From JAIBBV01 sp044347745 (GTDB lineage: Bacteria; Bdellovibrionota_C; UBA2361; JAFLCA01), in NCBI GenBank assembly GCA_044347745.1, contig JBIKUD010000015.1:7460-71459 (forward strand): 64,000 bases of DNA, read 5' to 3'. Made by a program: the position numbers and the translations under genes. This document shows positions 60,667 to 64,000 of the stretch, in pieces. A model generated the notes under the pieces. That model ran no database searches, had not been told where the DNA came from, and worked only from the letters and a program-made list of their open reading frames with translations. Positions within the stretch are counted from its first letter, which is position 1, and each line of letters starts with the position of its first letter.

Positions 60667-62577
60667 TTAAGCGGCGCTTATTCCTTTAAGAAGGGCATTC
60701 ACAGCTTTTAAAGCAGCTTTGCGGTTGGCCGTAAAATTACTACTGTTTTTGAGCAGAGCTGAAACGGGCTTCTTTAAGGCAGATCCAAGTTTAGACAGGT
60801 TCACTGACGTGGAACTGGTCGTTATTCCTGCCTCCTGTAACCTCGCTTCCACTTTGCTGCGCTGAGACTTGATTTTGTTTCGTACTGCTTTTTGTTTTGC
60901 GTAGCTGCTTAGCTTTAAAGACGAGATTAATGACTTAAGCGTTTCGACATCTTTACGCACGTCCTGATTCTTAAGACAATCAAACACGCCGTTTGCATTT
61001 GCGTCGGTATCTGAGATGCCGCATCCACATGCACCAGGCGCTTGCTTATTTGAATCGCTTGGGCAGGATTCTTGATCGTCTGCGACGTTGTCGTTGTCGG
61101 AGTCAACGTAGACTTCAATTAAAGCAGCGCGCACATCATTGCCCAGAGTCGCCTCGCTTGCCCCCGTATTAAATGCATGCACAACGGAGGTTTTGCGTAA
61201 TGCGCCATTCTTACCATTTAGGTTGACCCTAAGCGATCCTGCTGTTGCAGATGCAAACATTGAAAGCCCAGTGGTCACTGTTGAATAAACTTCAGATGAG
61301 AACATCGGAATAGTAAGCCCTGGCACAGCAGGCTCAACTACAAACGGATTTCCAATGGTGCTGGGGAACATTGGTGGCATTGAGTTGTTCAATCGCAAAA
61401 CAGCCAATGCGCCCATGCTTTGAGCGTTTAACGCTGATTGTCCAACGCTACAAATTCCTTGAGGAATAACGATAAGACTGCCTGTGGTGCTTACTGGCGG
61501 AGCTACTGTGCCGGAGCAAAGGTCATCGGGCACAAAGACTGCTGGAATGTTATTCAGCCCACCGGGTGGTAGATTTGGACTGCTCGAAACAAAAGCAACA
61601 CCAAGCTGTGCTCCTAAAAAGACAGGTTCGCTAGTTGCAATAAGAGATATTACCGCACCAGCATGAGGTGGGTTTTCTGTTTGAACAATAATTGAGTAGT
61701 CATTAGAACCAAAAGGGGCGACAGGGAAGAGAGCTTGCAGGATCCTCGCCCATCGGGTCTGGGGCGAAATATATCCTGAAGTTAAATTTACCCCTACAAG
61801 TTCTTCGCCGGATGGTTGCGTTAGGTAGAAGAAGGACGGATTTATGGTGAGATTACTGGGGTTTTCATGACGAAGAATAAATTCGGCTGGGTCACCTGCT
61901 TTAACTGCGGGTAGAGCCGGGGTGATTGAGATAGTTGAGTCTACGTCAGTAGTTAAATCAACATCATCAATAAACCATCCAGTAGAGCCTATAATTGAGT
62001 CAGTACCAACCACGAAGCGAAATTTAATAGGAGTTTCGGTGGGCAGATTGGGGATACTCAATGAGACAAGTTCAAACACTGAACTATTTCCGGACCAAGC
62101 AGCTCGATTTGCAAGAGGGTTGGGTGATGAGCTATTGAGGGCTGGCACGTTGTATCCGCCAGCACTAAATGCCCCGCCTACAGAGCTTGCGGTAACATCG
62201 GTGAAGGCAGCACCGTTTATACTAATTTCAAGTACTCCCCCGTCCCAATTCGGTTCCATGCCTCGGCGGTGACGGAAAGACATTTTTAGGTTGAAGCTAG
62301 CAGCTCCATTCGAAACATTAATTTCTGGTGTAACAAGCGCGGTGCTGGAAGTAACTCCAGGTGCGGGAATAAGAGCTGCATTAGGGGTGGAGTACGCTTG
62401 GACGGTGCTGGTAGCCGCTGAATAAGATGAAGGTGTAATGAGCGAAACTGATGTCCAAGAAGCAGGAAGTGCCGGCGGCGAAACAGCATCAAAATCCTCT
62501 TCTAATATTGGCGCTGCGAATGCTGTTGAAAAAACGAGAGGAGTTAAAATAAGCAAGAAAGATAAAAATGAGCGCAT
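60667..62577 (-). CDS. Large secreted multidomain protein with PA-like region
   Basis: A 636-residue exported protein; AAAGGTG precedes the ATG at 62577. The signal peptide ends near FAAPI. Domains: a jelly-roll module (ILEEDFDAVSPPALPASWTS... WFIDDVDL) like choice-of-anchor J domains, an Ig/DUF11-like stretch around 215-310, a protease-associated-like region near 325-455 and an Asp-rich calcium-type repeat (DSDNDNVADDQESCPSDSNK... DTDANANGVFDC). The C-terminal 110 residues are a basic helical bundle. No protease active site is present. It may bind surfaces or accompany a distant enzyme. Confidence 0.7.
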   Translation of the reverse strand: MRSFLSFLLILTPLVFSTAFAAPILEEDFDAVSPPALPASWTSVSLITPSSYSAATSTVQAYSTPNAALIPAPGVTSSTALVTPEINVSNGAASFNLKMSFRHRRGMEPNWDGGVLEISINGAAFTDVTASSVGGAFSAGGYNVPALNSSSPNPLANRAAWSGNSSVFELVSLSIPNLPTETPIKFRFVVGTDSIIGSTGWFIDDVDLTTDVDSTISITPALPAVKAGDPAEFILRHENPSNLTINPSFFYLTQPSGEELVGVNLTSGYISPQTRWARILQALFPVAPFGSNDYSIIVQTENPPHAGAVISLIATSEPVFLGAQLGVAFVSSSPNLPPGGLNNIPAVFVPDDLCSGTVAPPVSTTGSLIVIPQGICSVGQSALNAQSMGALAVLRLNNSMPPMFPSTIGNPFVVEPAVPGLTIPMFSSEVYSTVTTGLSMFASATAGSLRVNLNGKNGALRKTSVVHAFNTGASEATLGNDVRAALIEVYVDSDNDNVADDQESCPSDSNKQAPGACGCGISDTDANANGVFDCLKNQDVRKDVETLKSLISSLKLSSYAKQKAVRNKIKSQRSKVEARLQEAGITTSSTSVNLSKLGSALKKPVSALLKNSSNFTANRKAALKAVNALLKGISAA

Positions 62578-62760
62578 AAACACCTTTAGATTTTTCGCAA
62601 GCCTAACGGGCTGCTTCGACTGGCAAACGCTAGCACGGATTATGGCTTAAAAAAACTCAAAGCTTTCTTTAATACATTGGAGGCCGCTAACTGCCCAATC
62701 CACTTGCGCAATCTCATGAGAACAGGGACTCTCTAAGGCAAATGTATGTGGGAGTGCCCT

Positions 62761-63819
62761 ATGTATTTAACTAAAGCCTTTGCCGCCCAGAACAAAAATT
62801 CACCGCTCTCTGCGAGCCAGATTAATCGAAGAGAACCGTTGGCGAAGGATGTGCAAATTGAAATTTTGTTCTGCGGAGTTTGTCATTCTGATGTGCATCA
62901 AGCCCGAGATGAGTGGCATAATTTTATGCCAACCGTGTATCCATGTGTGCCTGGGCATGAAATTGTGGGTCGGGTAACAAAAGTGGGAGCGGAAGTTCGA
63001 AAGTTTAACGTCGGAGATTTGGTCGGGGTTGGGTGCTTGGTGGATTCTGATGGTACGTGCCAGCATTGTGCAGGGCATGCTGAGCAGTTCTGCCCCAATG
63101 CAACTTTTACCTATAATGCCCCAGATAAGCATGGTACCGCACCAGTCACCTATGGTGGATACTCCGACAGCATTGTAGTGAACGAGCGGTTTGTGCTCCG
63201 TGTGCCGAGCAACCTTAATTTGGCGGGAGCTGCGCCGCTGTTATGTGCTGGAATTACAACCTATTCTCCGATGCGGCGTTGGGGAGTTGCAAAGGGAAAG
63301 AAAGTAGGGGTAGTTGGTTTAGGTGGTTTGGGGCATATGGGAGTTAAGTTTGCCCGTGCCTTTGGTGCAGAAGTAGTTGTTTTTACAACCTCAGAAAATA
63401 AACGGGCTGATGCTTTGAGGTTGGGTGCACATGAGGTAGTGCTTTCTCGAGATTCAGCGCAAATGGCCAAGCATGCGAGCTCATTTGATTTCATTTTAGA
63501 TACCATAGCGGCAGAGCATGATCTAAATTCATACTTAAATTTGCTGGGTCGAAACGGGACATTAACCCTTGTTGGTGCACCTGAAACACCGCTTCCTGTC
63601 GCATCATTTTCACTTCTTTTTGGTGGCCGAAATTTAAATGGATCGCTTATTGGCGGCATTAAAGAAACTCAGGAGATGCTTGATTTTTGTGGGGTTAATA
63701 ATATCACCTCAGATGTTGAGGTAATCCCGATCCAACGAATCAATGAGGCTTATGACCGAATTTTGCGGTCTGATGTGAAGTATCGTTTCAGCATAGACAT
63801 GTCCTCCCTTCGCTCCTAG
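62761..63819 (+). CDS. Zinc-dependent alcohol dehydrogenase (CAD/YahK-like)
   Basis: A 352-residue NADP(H)-dependent alcohol/aldehyde reductase; GGGAG lies 7 bases before the ATG at 62761. Catalytic zinc motif CGVCHSD, GHEIVGRV, and the Rossmann motif VGVVGLGGLGHMGVKFARAFG are all present. In the structural-zinc lobe, the usual four Cys pattern C-x2-C-x2-C-x7-C reads D-x2-C-x2-C-x7-C (SDGTCQHC..FC): the first Cys is Asp. It could still bind zinc. The stop is followed after 2 bases by a 13-C run. Confidence 0.9.
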   Translation: MYLTKAFAAQNKNSPLSASQINRREPLAKDVQIEILFCGVCHSDVHQARDEWHNFMPTVYPCVPGHEIVGRVTKVGAEVRKFNVGDLVGVGCLVDSDGTCQHCAGHAEQFCPNATFTYNAPDKHGTAPVTYGGYSDSIVVNERFVLRVPSNLNLAGAAPLLCAGITTYSPMRRWGVAKGKKVGVVGLGGLGHMGVKFARAFGAEVVVFTTSENKRADALRLGAHEVVLSRDSAQMAKHASSFDFILDTIAAEHDLNSYLNLLGRNGTLTLVGAPETPLPVASFSLLFGGRNLNGSLIGGIKETQEMLDFCGVNNITSDVEVIPIQRINEAYDRILRSDVKYRFSIDMSSLRS

Positions 63820-63821
63820 CG

Positions 63822-63834
63822 CCCCCCCCCCCCC
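63822..63834 (+). repeat. Homopolymer of 13 C
   Basis: Thirteen consecutive C begin 2 bases after the alcohol dehydrogenase stop. It is the longest mononucleotide run seen in the window, outside any gene. Confidence 0.9.
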
Positions 63835-63835
63835 T

Positions 63836-63848
63836 GGTCCGTCCCAAC
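63836..63848 (+). repeat. Second GGTCCGTCCCAAC copy
   Basis: The same 13 bases occur at 34971-34983 just beyond another gene's stop codon, in the same orientation. The remaining 150 bases of the window hold no gene I can support. Confidence 0.5.
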
Positions 63849-64000
63849 CCCTGCAGGGTCAGTTCATATGGGGGGAGTTAAGGGAGTATTGAACGGGTTT
63901 GAGTAGAGGGTGCGGCGTCAGGTGAGGCGCTGACGTAGTATTAATTGCGGTAAAAAGCGCCCCTTGGAGCGAGAGCAGTTAATCCCAGGTACAAAATCAG

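Noticed and set aside
1..64000. tRNA genes, rRNA, CRISPR arrays, insertion sequences
   Set aside because: No cloverleaf-type T-loop words, regularly spaced repeats or transposase motifs were seen by eye; a covariance search was not possible.

Overview
The window comes from the chromosome of a motile Gram-negative bacterium with moderate GC. Flagellar genes (fliG, flgE, fliH-fliI), a complete che operon, outer-membrane-type proteins, lipoproteins and Tat/Sec-exported proteins are present. The flagellar genes are scattered rather than in one large operon. Together with a CheD/CheX-type chemotaxis operon, an H+-pyrophosphatase, a UbiD decarboxylase and SWIM-SNF2 and DUF3570 proteins, this suggests a deltaproteobacteria-grade lineage (Bdellovibrionota, Myxococcota, Desulfobacterota or SAR324-like). 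The genus cannot be named from sequence alone. No rRNA, tRNA, CRISPR array, transposase or prophage was seen.

Layout. 1-8 kb: a partial gene combining a guanylate-kinase-like and a nucleotidyltransferase-like region, a HAD protein with a DLTGT motif, a voltage-sensor channel with a DUF3592 protein, then a coupled YvlD-rsgA-ung operon. 8-14 kb: a membrane protein, fliG, a sugar-nucleotidyltransferase, and an aldo/keto reductase-ubiD pair. 14-25 kb, mostly minus strand: a SWIM-SNF2 helicase, small exported proteins, a 2Fe-2S ferredoxin, flgE, a flippase-like protein, pepF, a NoeA-type methyltransferase and a small YLDPGTGS membrane protein. 25-28 kb: hppA with its promoter buried in a perfect palindrome and a strong terminator. 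28-37 kb: dedA, murJ-fliH-fliI, an HD-domain protein, a Tat-exported FAD protein, a NamZ-type muramidase and a solo solute-binding protein.

37-42.5 kb: a TlpA thioredoxin - DUF4266 lipoprotein - DUF3570 barrel operon, with gltX and then apbE just beyond. The DUF3570 protein carries a DSMSGAS motif matching the known ApbE flavinylation consensus. I consider this the best candidate for an under-described system here. 43-49.5 kb: cheA(two HPt domains)-cheR-cheD-cheY-cheX-cheB, almost all overlapping or nearly so. 49.7-54 kb: a manganese ABC transporter with a divergent mntR. One permease is fused to a complete MntR-like module, and a repeated GCTACATGT operator overlaps a likely leaderless promoter.

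54-64 kb: CAP-domain, DsbA-like, cyclophilin, acylphosphatase and small unknown genes. A trypsin-like protease gene is split by one in-frame TAA. A large secreted protein with a PA-like region and a zinc alcohol dehydrogenase ending next to a run of 13 C follow. Starts have been moved from the longest ORF to a downstream ATG/GTG where a Shine-Dalgarno sequence, signal peptide or neighbour overlap made that better; this is stated in each entry. All functions are inferred from motifs recognised by eye; no search was run.
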